From positions 1-39,413 of the forward strand of contig CAUZEO010000009.1 of the NCBI GenBank assembly GCA_963578625.1: a DNA stretch of 39,413 nucleotides, read 5' to 3'. The notes beneath the pieces are model-generated. The model was not told where the DNA came from and ran no database searches. It saw only the letters and a program-made list of their open reading frames with translations. The position numbers and the translations under genes are program-made. The DNA is from CAUZEO01 sp963578625. GTDB taxonomy: Bacteria > Verrucomicrobiota > Kiritimatiellia > SLOV01. Position 1 is the stretch's first letter. Each line of letters begins with the position of its first letter. Of the stretch, positions 8,655-15,372 are shown one piece after another.

Positions 8655-10546
8655 CCGCTGTCGATCCGGTACCCCAGCGGCTCGAGGTCGCCGACCGGGG
8701 TGTCTCCCCAGTTGACGGCGAAAGCCGTTCCGTTGGCGTAGAAGATGCGGCTGGCTTCGGGGGCGAGTTCTTCGTAGTCCTCCACGAACTCGACGTGCGT
8801 GTCCGCCAGTTCCTCGAAGGCGAGTTGGTAGCCTTCCTGGATGTCGCGGATCGAGTCGGTGTACACGTCGCCAAATCCTTCTCCCGTCCATTCGACCTCC
8901 ATCGACGGCCGGGCGCCGAATGCCAGCGCCCGCAGCACGCCTTTGCGGACCCCACACTTCCTGTAGGCGTGCACCCAGTCTTCCTGGTAGGTGATCAGAC
9001 CGTGGATCGCCAGTTGGTAGAACGGTACAACGCGGTCGATGATGCGCGTGAGATTCTCGGGAACCGCGTGCTGACAGAAGCCGATGTTGTAGGGTGAGTG
9101 CTGCCCGCCCTCATCGAGAAATGGCAGGGCATAGGCCGGGGCGAACTCCTGGGATACGGCGCCATAGAGAACACGGTAGGCCTGGGTGAGCTTGCACTGG
9201 GAGATGCCGAACTGTTCTTCGTCCGCCGGGTGGCCCGGGTGGTGGCAGCGGTAGAGGGGATTGGACTGCGCGTCGACATAGTAGTGGCCGTCGAACCCCA
9301 GGTCTTTGATGCGGGTCACGTCCGGCCCGTAGCGGTGGAAGTAGGCCACCGGGCATGACCGGGTCGACTGGCCCCCGCCCCAGATGCCGGCCATGACCGG
9401 CGTCTGGTCCTCGTTGCGCAAGATCACTTCCGGGTCGTACGTCTGCCCCGCCATGTACATGTCGCTGTGGTTGTCGTGCGGCACGATCTGGTAGCCCATG
9501 GACTTGGCCTTGGCGATGAGCTTGCGCAGGCCCTCCTCGCCGCCCAGCGTCGGCTCCACCGGGAACTTCTGTGGGTAGGCGCCGTCGTGGCCGCCCAGGT
9601 TCCAGCCGACGAGGGTGACGACTGCCCGGTGGATCCCAGCCTCGTTCATGCGGTCGAGAATCTCTTCGGCCTGCGCGAAGGTGGTGGTGACATTCACGGG
9701 CGTGCTGCCGTCCAGCGACCTCGGCTTGACGCCGTGGAAAATCTTGGTGCGCATGGCTCGCACCGAGTAGGCCAGCACCGGGTGGTCGGCGATACGGTCC
9801 TTGAGCGGCGACACGCCCCGCTCGCGGACCAGGTAATCGCGATACGCCGTGGCCAGGTCGAAATAGCTGCCGTCGCGGCCTTCCGTGAAACGGACGATCA
9901 GTTCATTGTCCTCCTGCTTGATCGGCTCGCCCGGGCTGTGACGCAGTCCAAAACCGGCGTAGATGCGATTCTCCCCGTCCTGGTTCACCTCGGTCACGGC
10001 ATGGCAGAAGAAGTCGCCGCGGTGGACGATCGCGAGTGTCCCGCGCGTGCCCTGCTTGAGGCCGAAGCAATTGATGACGTTCAGCTTCTCCCACTCGCTC
10101 TGGTGCATGTAGATCCGGTCGCGGTTGATGGTGGGCACATGCTCCTTGAACCGCACCAGTGTGCCGCAAAAGTCCGGAAGCAAGTAGAAACCGTCGTCGC
10201 CGACGCGGGTGGTCAGCAGGTCGGGCAGCAGGTCGAGGGCCATCAGCCGGCGGTTGATTGACAGCTGCTCGCAAATCCACCCGGCCTTGACGGTCACGCG
10301 GAAGCCGTCGGACTCCGCGCGGAACTCGACCGGGATGAAGAGCCCGTGCGTCTCGCTGACGAGTTGCACCCGTAGTCCGTCGGCCAGTGGCTGGACCAGG
10401 CGCGGCTTGAACTCGCTCACGACCATGTCGCGCAAGACAGACAGATCGCGGAGCCTGGCGCGGAGCATCGTCGCGAGGTCAAGCACCGTCTCGCGGCCGC
10501 CTGTCTGGATGATCAGGTTGCTCTTGTCGAGAAGTAGACTACTCAT
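8651..10546 (-). CDS. DUF5696-like TIM-barrel protein, possible glycosidase
   Basis: The product has about 631 residues from ATG at 10546. The open frame extends to a TTG at 10573, but the ATG gives a more natural start; neither has a strong ribosome binding site and no signal peptide is visible, so it is probably cytoplasmic. The N-terminal 200 residues form a beta-rich domain. From about residue 265 a barrel-like region runs through AEEILDRMNEAGIHRAVVTL, YQIVPHDNHSDMY, GFDGHYYVDAQSN and ITYQEDWVHAYR. This resembles the DUF5696 group, distantly related to GH101-type endo-alpha-N-acetylgalactosaminidases, and acids in HDNHSD, YYVDAQ and YQEDW are catalytic candidates. The family call is from memory of its pattern. 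The gene stands alone apart from the coupled truncated ORF. Confidence 0.7.
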   Translation of the reverse strand: MSSLLLDKSNLIIQTGGRETVLDLATMLRARLRDLSVLRDMVVSEFKPRLVQPLADGLRVQLVSETHGLFIPVEFRAESDGFRVTVKAGWICEQLSINRRLMALDLLPDLLTTRVGDDGFYLLPDFCGTLVRFKEHVPTINRDRIYMHQSEWEKLNVINCFGLKQGTRGTLAIVHRGDFFCHAVTEVNQDGENRIYAGFGLRHSPGEPIKQEDNELIVRFTEGRDGSYFDLATAYRDYLVRERGVSPLKDRIADHPVLAYSVRAMRTKIFHGVKPRSLDGSTPVNVTTTFAQAEEILDRMNEAGIHRAVVTLVGWNLGGHDGAYPQKFPVEPTLGGEEGLRKLIAKAKSMGYQIVPHDNHSDMYMAGQTYDPEVILRNEDQTPVMAGIWGGGQSTRSCPVAYFHRYGPDVTRIKDLGFDGHYYVDAQSNPLYRCHHPGHPADEEQFGISQCKLTQAYRVLYGAVSQEFAPAYALPFLDEGGQHSPYNIGFCQHAVPENLTRIIDRVVPFYQLAIHGLITYQEDWVHAYRKCGVRKGVLRALAFGARPSMEVEWTGEGFGDVYTDSIRDIQEGYQLAFEELADTHVEFVEDYEELAPEASRIFYANGTAFAVNWGDTPVGDLEPLGYRIDSG

Positions 10547-10668
10547 TTGGTTTGGCCGCTTTAAACGGGACAATCGTCGATGTTAGATTTCCCGCGCAAA
10601 AAGACAACCCATCCAGTGCCTTGTTCGCGTCCGTCGCATTCGCGCGCTTTGTTGCCTCGGGTTCTCGT

Positions 10669-10781
10669 TTAAGTCGATCGGTTAAGTGTATCCGAGTAAG
10701 GATGGCGTTGAAGTGTGGCGAGTAAGTGTCCGATCTGAACGAAATTCACACTTCGTCTCTACACTTGACCGATTCACTTCG
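10669..10781. repeat. TAAGTGT-type intergenic inverted repeat, copy 1
   Basis: The left part carries repeated units TTTAAGTCGATCGG, TTAAGTGTATCCGAG, TAAGGATGGCG, TGAAGTGTGGCGAG and TAAGTGTCCGATC. The right part (TTCACACTTCGTCTC, ACACTTGACCGATTCACTTC) is their imperfect reverse complement. Related copies lie at 23284-23470, 31046-31244 and 34383-34484. The wider gap between 10547 and 11137 also holds a short GC-rich palindrome (10825-10875) and a transposase remnant, and no intact gene. Confidence 0.75.
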
Positions 10782-10910
10782 TCCAGTCCGATCTTCCTCT
10801 GCGAACAACTCAAACAACTGGCAAGGCCCGCAGCGCGGCGGGCTTGCGGGCTGACGGGATGCCCGAAGGGCAGTTCTTTCTACGAGAGGAAAGGCAGGGG
10901 AAACCAGGGG

Positions 10911-11060
10911 TTGCGGGATGCGTTGAAGGAAAAGGCGCTTGATGAGCCGTTGGGGCTATCGGATCTTGGGGCACATTCTGCGCAACCCGGGAGGGCTGGA
11001 AGGACATCGACAAGCGAGTGTACCACGTCTACGCGGAGGAAGGATTGCAGGTCGGAAAAC
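10911..11060 (+). pseudogene. IS3-family transposase (OrfB) mid-region fragment with two frameshifts
   Basis: Three successive frames give LRDALKEKALDEP, then RWGYRILGHILR, then GWKDIDKRVYHVYAEEGLQV. Together they follow the pre-integrase helix-turn-helix region of IS3-family OrfB (family pattern 'R.RYGYRRI..LLRREGW.VN.KRVYRLYREEGL'). The reading frame shifts twice, near 10950 and 10990, so the fragment is dead. No rve catalytic core follows; the sequence runs into the 3' end of the PEP-CTERM gene. It lies on the same strand as the fragment at 8264-8410 but the halves are in the wrong order to be one simply split copy. Confidence 0.6.
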
Positions 11061-11137
11061 AAATACTTGGAACTTCGACGGGCGTGGGCGAAACGCCCGC
11101 CGAAGATCATCCGCAAATTGTCGAGACCAAAAGCTAC

Positions 11138-11929
11138 TTAGTGGTTGCGGCGAATGCGGCGAATGAGCGCAACACCACCGAAGGCCAACAGAGCAACCGT
11201 GGACGGTTCGGGGACAAAAAACTGGATTTCTCCGATCCCGACGTAATCATCTCCATGACCATGATTCGTTAAGAACTCCAGCGCGACCATGCGGGCAGAG
11301 ACGCCGCCGAAGGTAATCACATCGGGAGTGGCCTGGTTCACATCTGTAGCGGGTGCAATTGTGAAATTGTGCACGCCTCCCAACTGTGTCCAGCCCGTGG
11401 AGTCAAATGCGCCGTCTCCCGGATCATTGCTGCTGGGATCAGTGGCAGAATCCAGGTACCAGATGTTGGCCGTAGCCAGGCCGCGAGATTCGTTGCCTGA
11501 TAGACTAGCCGGATTGAAGTTAAAGAAGAACGCGTCTTTAAGCGGGTAGGTCTGCCCTAGATCGACCTTGAACCAGCCAGTAGATTCGTCTCCAGTCGCC
11601 GACAGATAGTTCCAGCCGTCGCCGTTGTCGTCAGCACCGGCGTCGTTCTCGTAGTTGTCCCGGTCGGTCGCACTCCCTCCAGGATTTACGATGCCTGAGC
11701 CATCAATCGCGTAAACCGCTTGGCGACCCAGCCCCGGTTCTTGCGTGTTCGCGGTGACGGTAATCGAGCCGTCAAACGCGCCGGGAGGGCCAGTGAGATC
11801 GTCGCCGATTGCGCCGAAAATCATTGCAGCATCGACAGGCGAAACATAGCTCGCCGCCGCGACCAGGGCGGTCCCGATCAGTGCGGTCCGGATCTTGTTC
11901 GGTATGTGATTGGTCTTCAAGGTCTTCAT
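11138..11929 (-). CDS. PEP-CTERM discoidin-like surface protein (paralogue A)
   Basis: The product has 263 residues. The start at 11929 is set by GGGAG 8 bases upstream; the open frame continues to 12307 without a credible start. Residues 1-34 are a signal peptide (IRTALIGTALVAAASYVSPVDA). The body resembles an F5/8-type C (discoidin) beta-sandwich: GAFDGSITV, GWFKVDLGQTYPLKDAFFF, ANIWYLD and VGIGEIQFF. The C-terminus is a canonical PEP-CTERM tail: VPEPSTVALLAFGG, hydrophobic stretch, then RRIRR. In known systems exosortase (EpsH-type) cleaves this signal at the inner membrane during export of exopolysaccharide-associated proteins. No exosortase gene is in the window. Paralogues B (12917-13864), C (14047-15015) and the tail of the 32022-34175 gene share the body but not the PEP-CTERM tail. 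Confidence 0.9.
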   Translation of the reverse strand: MKTLKTNHIPNKIRTALIGTALVAAASYVSPVDAAMIFGAIGDDLTGPPGAFDGSITVTANTQEPGLGRQAVYAIDGSGIVNPGGSATDRDNYENDAGADDNGDGWNYLSATGDESTGWFKVDLGQTYPLKDAFFFNFNPASLSGNESRGLATANIWYLDSATDPSSNDPGDGAFDSTGWTQLGGVHNFTIAPATDVNQATPDVITFGGVSARMVALEFLTNHGHGDDYVGIGEIQFFVPEPSTVALLAFGGVALIRRIRRNH

Positions 11930-12020
11930 TTTCTCTACTCCCTTTCTTTGGTTGCTCCTGCTTATATGCACGCGCTTATCGCTTCTTCTCCAGCTTGTGG
12001 GGTCGTCAGATTTGTCGGCT

Positions 12021-12048
12021 ATTCTATGCCCCCCCTGACGAAAGGCAA
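12021..12048 (-). promoter_or_regulatory. Putative promoter of paralogue A with G7 tract in the -35/-10 spacer
   Basis: Read on the minus strand, TTGCCT (12043-12048) and TAGAAT (12021-12026) are 16 bases apart, and the spacer contains seven consecutive G (12029-12035). Predicted transcription would start near 12014 and leave a leader of about 85 bases. The same arrangement precedes paralogue C with a longer G-run. The intergenic region 11930-12342 also contains the plus-strand promoter at 12099-12126. Confidence 0.5.
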
Positions 12049-12098
12049 CTGAAAAATTGGAAAATGTGTTGCCGGGGTCAACTGCCTTAAAAAAAAGC

Positions 12099-12126
12099 TT
12101 GACAGGCGTCTGTTCCGGTGTAATAT
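12099..12126 (+). promoter_or_regulatory. Consensus-like sigma-70 promoter for the broken pseudopilin gene
   Basis: TTGACA (12099-12104), 16 bases, then TAATAT (12121-12126) is close to the sigma-70 consensus. It matches in layout and flanks (run of A before the -35) the promoter at 15291-15318 in front of the intact pseudopilin. The leader to the ATG at 12343 would be about 210 bases, roughly 160 longer than at the intact copy. I see no convincing gene in the extra stretch. Confidence 0.6.
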
Positions 12127-12342
12127 CCGTTTGTTTGTACGACAACGATGTAGACTGGTAACAGATGTCCCTGATGCCCTGAACGGTTTGCAGCAACTCT
12201 GTGGTGGCCGAGAAGCGCTCGCTGCAGTTCGCGGAGATGATCTTCCGTCGCAGTATTTCACGGCGGCGTTCGATCAGGGCGCCTGTTCGCTTGTGCGGGT
12301 CCCCCACCGACTAAGGTTCTGGCGTTGCTGGCGCTATCGTCC

Positions 12343-12570
12343 ATGATGACACACTCCGTAGTAAGGGGTTTGAAGGAACACTCGCGAAACCCCTGGGAGC
12401 GTACCAGCTCCCACACGCCCGTACACGGTTTTACCCTCATCGAGCTTCTGGTGGTGATTGCGATCATCGCGATACTGGCGGCGTTGTTGGTGCCGGCCCT
12501 GCGCGAGGCCATTGAAAATGGCTCGCAGGACAGTCTGTGCCAGCAACCTCAGGCAGCAAGGCGTGGCGCT
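12343..12570 (+). pseudogene. Frameshifted and truncated pseudopilin gene
   Basis: ATG at 12343 starts a frame containing KEHSRNPWERTSSH and the prepilin signature GFTLIELLVVIAIIAILAAL, nearly identical to the intact gene at 15373-16137. After REA the reading frame slips because of one extra base (GAAAATGGCTCGC against GAAAAGGCTCGC in the intact copy, near 12517). In the shifted frame the homology continues as ARRTVCASNLRQQGVAL and then stops. The rest of the gene is gone; the DNA passes into the end of a formylglycine-generating-enzyme-like gene. Its promoter region is still intact. Confidence 0.85.
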
Positions 12571-12668
12571 ACGCTGACCGCTGTCGAGTTGCCAATCGCG
12601 GCCGCTACGCCCCGGGCGACAACTACTTCAACCTGGGCTTCCGGACGGTTTTGCCCGGAAGTCAGTAG
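12566..12668 (+). pseudogene. C-terminal fragment of an FGE/SUMF1-like gene
   Basis: The frame reads WRYADRCRVANRGRY, APGDNYFNLGFRTV, LPGSQ and TAG at 12666-12668. The pattern 'CR.A.R....P......LGFR' is the C-terminal hallmark of the FGE-sulfatase (formylglycine-generating enzyme, SUMF1) fold. Nothing upstream belongs to this fold: the pseudopilin fragment is joined directly to it, at a point where both genes share a short CAGCAAG(G/C)CGTGGC-like sequence. The following bases, 12669-12916, contain nothing I can identify. Confidence 0.6.
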
Positions 12669-12916
12669 ACGAGACGGACGTCCGCGAATCGGTTCAGGTC
12701 GAGGCGCAGAACATGAATCCACAGGAAGAGTCTCGGGGACAGGCCATCGTCCACCGTGTACCGGGCGAGCTTCCCGTTTCGCGACTTTGTCACTCCGCCT
12801 TGCTCTCCGGTCGCCCGGGGAGCTGCGCAAGCCAGACTACCGGCCTGAATTGGGAAATTGGCCGGGTTGGCACATCCTGCCAACAAGTAAGCACGACCCT
12901 ATACTGGGCGTGCATG

Positions 12917-13864
12917 CTAATCCGCCACCACCCGGTAGTTCTTTGACGTGGACGGCCCGGTGGGATCGAACATGGTGATGGCAGCGCCGTTTCCGATGAC
13001 GATCGCTCCGGTGTCCGTGAAATTCAAGGAAACCAGGTCGGGCGTGGATTGCAGCCGGTACGTCGCGTTCGGCACACTGTCGAAGGTCGCCCCCAGCGTG
13101 TCCTCGATCACCACGAGATCGACGGCCGGGTCGAGGATTGGCACCGCAAAAAACTGGATTTCTCCGAACCCGACGAAACCGGCATGGCCATGATTCGATA
13201 AGATGTCCAGCGCGACGAAGCGGGCAGAGACGCCGCCGAAGCCAATCACATCGGGCGTGTCCTGGTTCACATCTCCAGTGGGTGCAATTGTGAAATTGGT
13301 TGTGCTTCCCAACTGTGTCCAGCCCGTTGAGATAAATGCCGAGTCGTTCCCGTCATCATTGGCGTTGGGATCAAAGGCAGCATCCAGGTACCAGATGTTA
13401 GCCGTAGCCACGCCGCGACTTTCGTTGCCGGTGCCCTCTTCAGCATCCGGGTTGAAGTTAAAGAAGAACGCGTCTTCAAGCCTGTAGGTCCGCCCTAGAT
13501 CGACCTTGAACCAGTTACCCTCAGTGCCAATGTCCGCCAGAAAGTTGAAGCCGTCGCCGAAAGAGCCATCTCCGGCGTCGTGCTCGTAATTGTTCCGGTC
13601 GGTCGGGTCCCCTCCTTCAGGAAGCAGGATGCCTGTGCCATTAATCGCTCTATCCGGTGTGCGTAGACCCCCGACGGTCTGGCTCACGGTGGGGGTAATC
13701 GAGCCGTCAAACGCGCCGGGCGGGCCACTGCCATCGTCGCCGATTGCGCCGAAGATCATTGCAGCATCGACAGGCGAAACATAGTTCGCCGCCGCGACCA
13801 GGGCGGTCCCGATCAGTGCGGTCCGGATCTTGTTCTGTGCGTGATTGGTCTTCGACGTCTTCAT
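12917..13864 (-). CDS. Discoidin-like secreted protein with C-terminal YRLQ module (paralogue B)
   Basis: The product has 315 residues. The ATG at 13864 is supported by AAGGGAG 9 bases upstream, the same leader as paralogues A and C. Signal peptide residues 1-34 end in VSPVDA. Residues 35-230 form the discoidin-like domain (GAFDGSITP, NWFKVDLGRTYRLEDAFFF, ATANIWYLD, VGFGEIQFF). After GEIQFF the PEP-CTERM tail of paralogue A is replaced by a roughly 75-residue module: VDLVVIEDTLGATF, ATYRLQSTPDL, FTDTGAIVIGNG and YRVVAD. This module resembles the C-terminal segments of many Verrucomicrobia-type secreted proteins, and its job is unknown. Protein and DNA are close to paralogue C, so the duplication is recent. 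Confidence 0.88.
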   Translation of the reverse strand: MKTSKTNHAQNKIRTALIGTALVAAANYVSPVDAAMIFGAIGDDGSGPPGAFDGSITPTVSQTVGGLRTPDRAINGTGILLPEGGDPTDRNNYEHDAGDGSFGDGFNFLADIGTEGNWFKVDLGRTYRLEDAFFFNFNPDAEEGTGNESRGVATANIWYLDAAFDPNANDDGNDSAFISTGWTQLGSTTNFTIAPTGDVNQDTPDVIGFGGVSARFVALDILSNHGHAGFVGFGEIQFFAVPILDPAVDLVVIEDTLGATFDSVPNATYRLQSTPDLVSLNFTDTGAIVIGNGAAITMFDPTGPSTSKNYRVVAD

Positions 13865-14004
13865 TTCCCGTACTCCCTTACTTGTGCATGCGTATGCATG
13901 CGTTTATCGCTTCTCCCGGTTGTGTTGTTGTCTGTTTCGGTCTCTGTCTTTCTCTAGCGTAGAGGCTCCCGGGCATCAAAACAAATGCGTCAAATTCGTC
14001 GGCT

Positions 14005-14021
14005 ATTGTATGCCCCCCCCC
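14005..14021 (-). promoter_or_regulatory. -10 box and G9 tract upstream of paralogue B, -35 apparently lost
   Basis: On the minus strand, TACAAT (14005-14010) is preceded by nine G (14013-14021), as in front of paralogues A and C. The sequence further upstream is not the TTGC-containing stretch of the other two copies but a CG-rich palindrome next to the 3' end of paralogue C, so no recognisable -35 box remains. B may be weakly expressed or depend on read-through from C. Confidence 0.4.
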
Positions 14022-14046
14022 AGGTGCACGCCCCGGGGCGTGCATG

Positions 14047-15015
14047 CTATTCCGCCACCACCCGGTAGTTCTTTGACGTGGCCGGCCCGGTGGGATCGAA
14101 CAAGGTCATGGCGTCGCCGTTTCCGATGACGATCGCGCCGGTGTCCGTGAAATTCGAGGAAACCAGGTCGGGCGTGGATTGCAGCCGGTACGTCGCGTTC
14201 GGCACACTGTCGAAGGTCGCCCCCAGCGTGTCCTCGATCACCGCGAGTGTGACGTCCGGGTCGGGGATTGGTACCACAAAAAACTGGATTTCTCCGAACC
14301 CGACGAAACCGGCATGGCCATGATTCGATAAGATGTCCAGCGCGACGAAGCGGGCAGGGACGTCGCCGAAGTTAATCACATCGGGAACGGTCTGGTTCAC
14401 ATCTCCAGTGGGTGCAATTGTGAAATTGGTTGTGCTTCCCAACTGTGTCCAGCCCGTTGGGTCAAATGCCACGTTGCTATTGTCAATGTTGTTGGTATCA
14501 CTTGCAGCATCCAGGTACCAGATGTTGGCCGTAGCCACGCCGCGAACTTCGTTGGTTTGACCTTCCCCTGCCTCTGAAGCATCCGGGTTGAAGTTAAAGA
14601 AGAACGCGTCGCGAAGCGTGTAGGTCCGCCCCAGATCGGCCTTGAACCAGTTACCCTCAGTGGGGTTAATGTCCGCCAGAAAGTTGTGGTCGTCGCCGAA
14701 TGCGTTCGTTCCGAAGGTGTGCGCGTAATTGTTCCGGTTGGTCGGGTCCCCTCCAGTAAGCACGATGCCATTGCCATTGATCGCTCCATCCGGTGTGCGT
14801 ACACCCCCGACGGTCTGGCTCGCGGTGGGGGTAATCGAGCCGTCAAACGCGCCGGGAGGGCCACTGCCATCGTCGCCGATTGCGCCGAAGATCATTGCAG
14901 TTTCGAAAGGCGAAGCATCGACAGGCGAAACATAGCTCGCCGCCGCGACCAGTGCGGTCCCGATCAGTGCGGTCCCGATCTTGTTCAGTGTGTGATTGGT
15001 CTTCGAGGTCTTCAT
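14047..15015 (-). CDS. Discoidin-like secreted protein with C-terminal YRLQ module (paralogue C)
   Basis: The product has 322 residues from ATG at 15015, with AAGGGAG 9 bases upstream; the open frame reaches 15039 without support. The architecture equals paralogue B: signal peptide, discoidin-like body (WFKADLGRTYTLRDAFFF, VGFGEIQFF) and the YRLQSTPDL ... YRVVAE module. Just after the signal peptide it has five extra residues (SPFET), created by a local near-duplication of about 15 bases (TTCGAAAGGCGAAGCA beside TCGACAGGCGAAAC). B and C are tandem on the minus strand with about 180 bases between them. Role: probably binding to a glycan or surface; no enzyme motif is present. Confidence 0.88.
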   Translation of the reverse strand: MKTSKTNHTLNKIGTALIGTALVAAASYVSPVDASPFETAMIFGAIGDDGSGPPGAFDGSITPTASQTVGGVRTPDGAINGNGIVLTGGDPTNRNNYAHTFGTNAFGDDHNFLADINPTEGNWFKADLGRTYTLRDAFFFNFNPDASEAGEGQTNEVRGVATANIWYLDAASDTNNIDNSNVAFDPTGWTQLGSTTNFTIAPTGDVNQTVPDVINFGDVPARFVALDILSNHGHAGFVGFGEIQFFVVPIPDPDVTLAVIEDTLGATFDSVPNATYRLQSTPDLVSSNFTDTGAIVIGNGDAMTLFDPTGPATSKNYRVVAE

Positions 15016-15215
15016 TTTCTGTACTCCCTTCGCATGCATGCGTTTACCGCTTCTCCCGGTTGTGGGGTTGTCTGTTTCGGCCTCTGTCCTTCTCCAGCGT
15101 CTATCTCTCGCTGGGTTCCTGCTGTAATACCAATCTTCGAAAACTTCTGCCGACCCGCCGCCCGTACCCGCAGAGGCTCCCGGGCATCAAGACAAACGCC
15201 TCAAACTTGTCGCCT

Positions 15216-15244
15216 ATTTTATGCCCCCCCCTAACGGAAAGCAA
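15216..15244 (-). promoter_or_regulatory. Putative promoter of paralogue C with G8 tract in the spacer
   Basis: On the minus strand, TTGCTT (15239-15244) and TAAAAT (15216-15221) are separated by 17 bases, including eight consecutive G (15224-15231). The predicted leader is about 195 bases. The spacer is one base longer than that of paralogue A, and all of the difference lies in the G-run. Confidence 0.5.
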
Positions 15245-15290
15245 CCGAAATATCAGCGAAAACGCAGGGAATAGAGGTCCAGAAAAAATC

Positions 15291-15318
15291 TTGCCCGTTG
15301 TCATTTCCGGGATAATTC
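15291..15318 (+). promoter_or_regulatory. Sigma-70-like promoter for the intact pseudopilin
   Basis: TTGCCC (15291-15296), 16 bases, then TAATTC (15313-15318). It aligns with the better promoter at 12099-12126, including the preceding run of A. It points away from the paralogue C promoter, so the two genes are divergently transcribed from a shared region (15016-15372). Confidence 0.45.
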
Positions 15319-15372
15319 TTTATGCATATGGTATGCAGGCGGTGTTTGGCATATACACCGGAAGGATTTAGG

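Noticed and set aside
10669..10781. CRISPR-like spacing of repeated TAAGTGT units
   Set aside because: Units are only 12-15 bases, degenerate, without unique spacers of 30 bases or more, and arranged as inverted arms. No cas genes are nearby.
11018..11272. An 84-codon plus-strand ORF overlapping the end of the PEP-CTERM gene
   Set aside because: Its start belongs to the frameshifted transposase remnant and the rest is antisense to the PEP-CTERM tail.
12662..12886. A minus-strand ORF of 74 codons (SRNGKLARYTVDDGLSPR) in the gap between the FGE-like remnant and paralogue B
   Set aside because: It has no ribosome binding site, family match or repeat partner in the window. It could be a remnant, but I cannot support a call.
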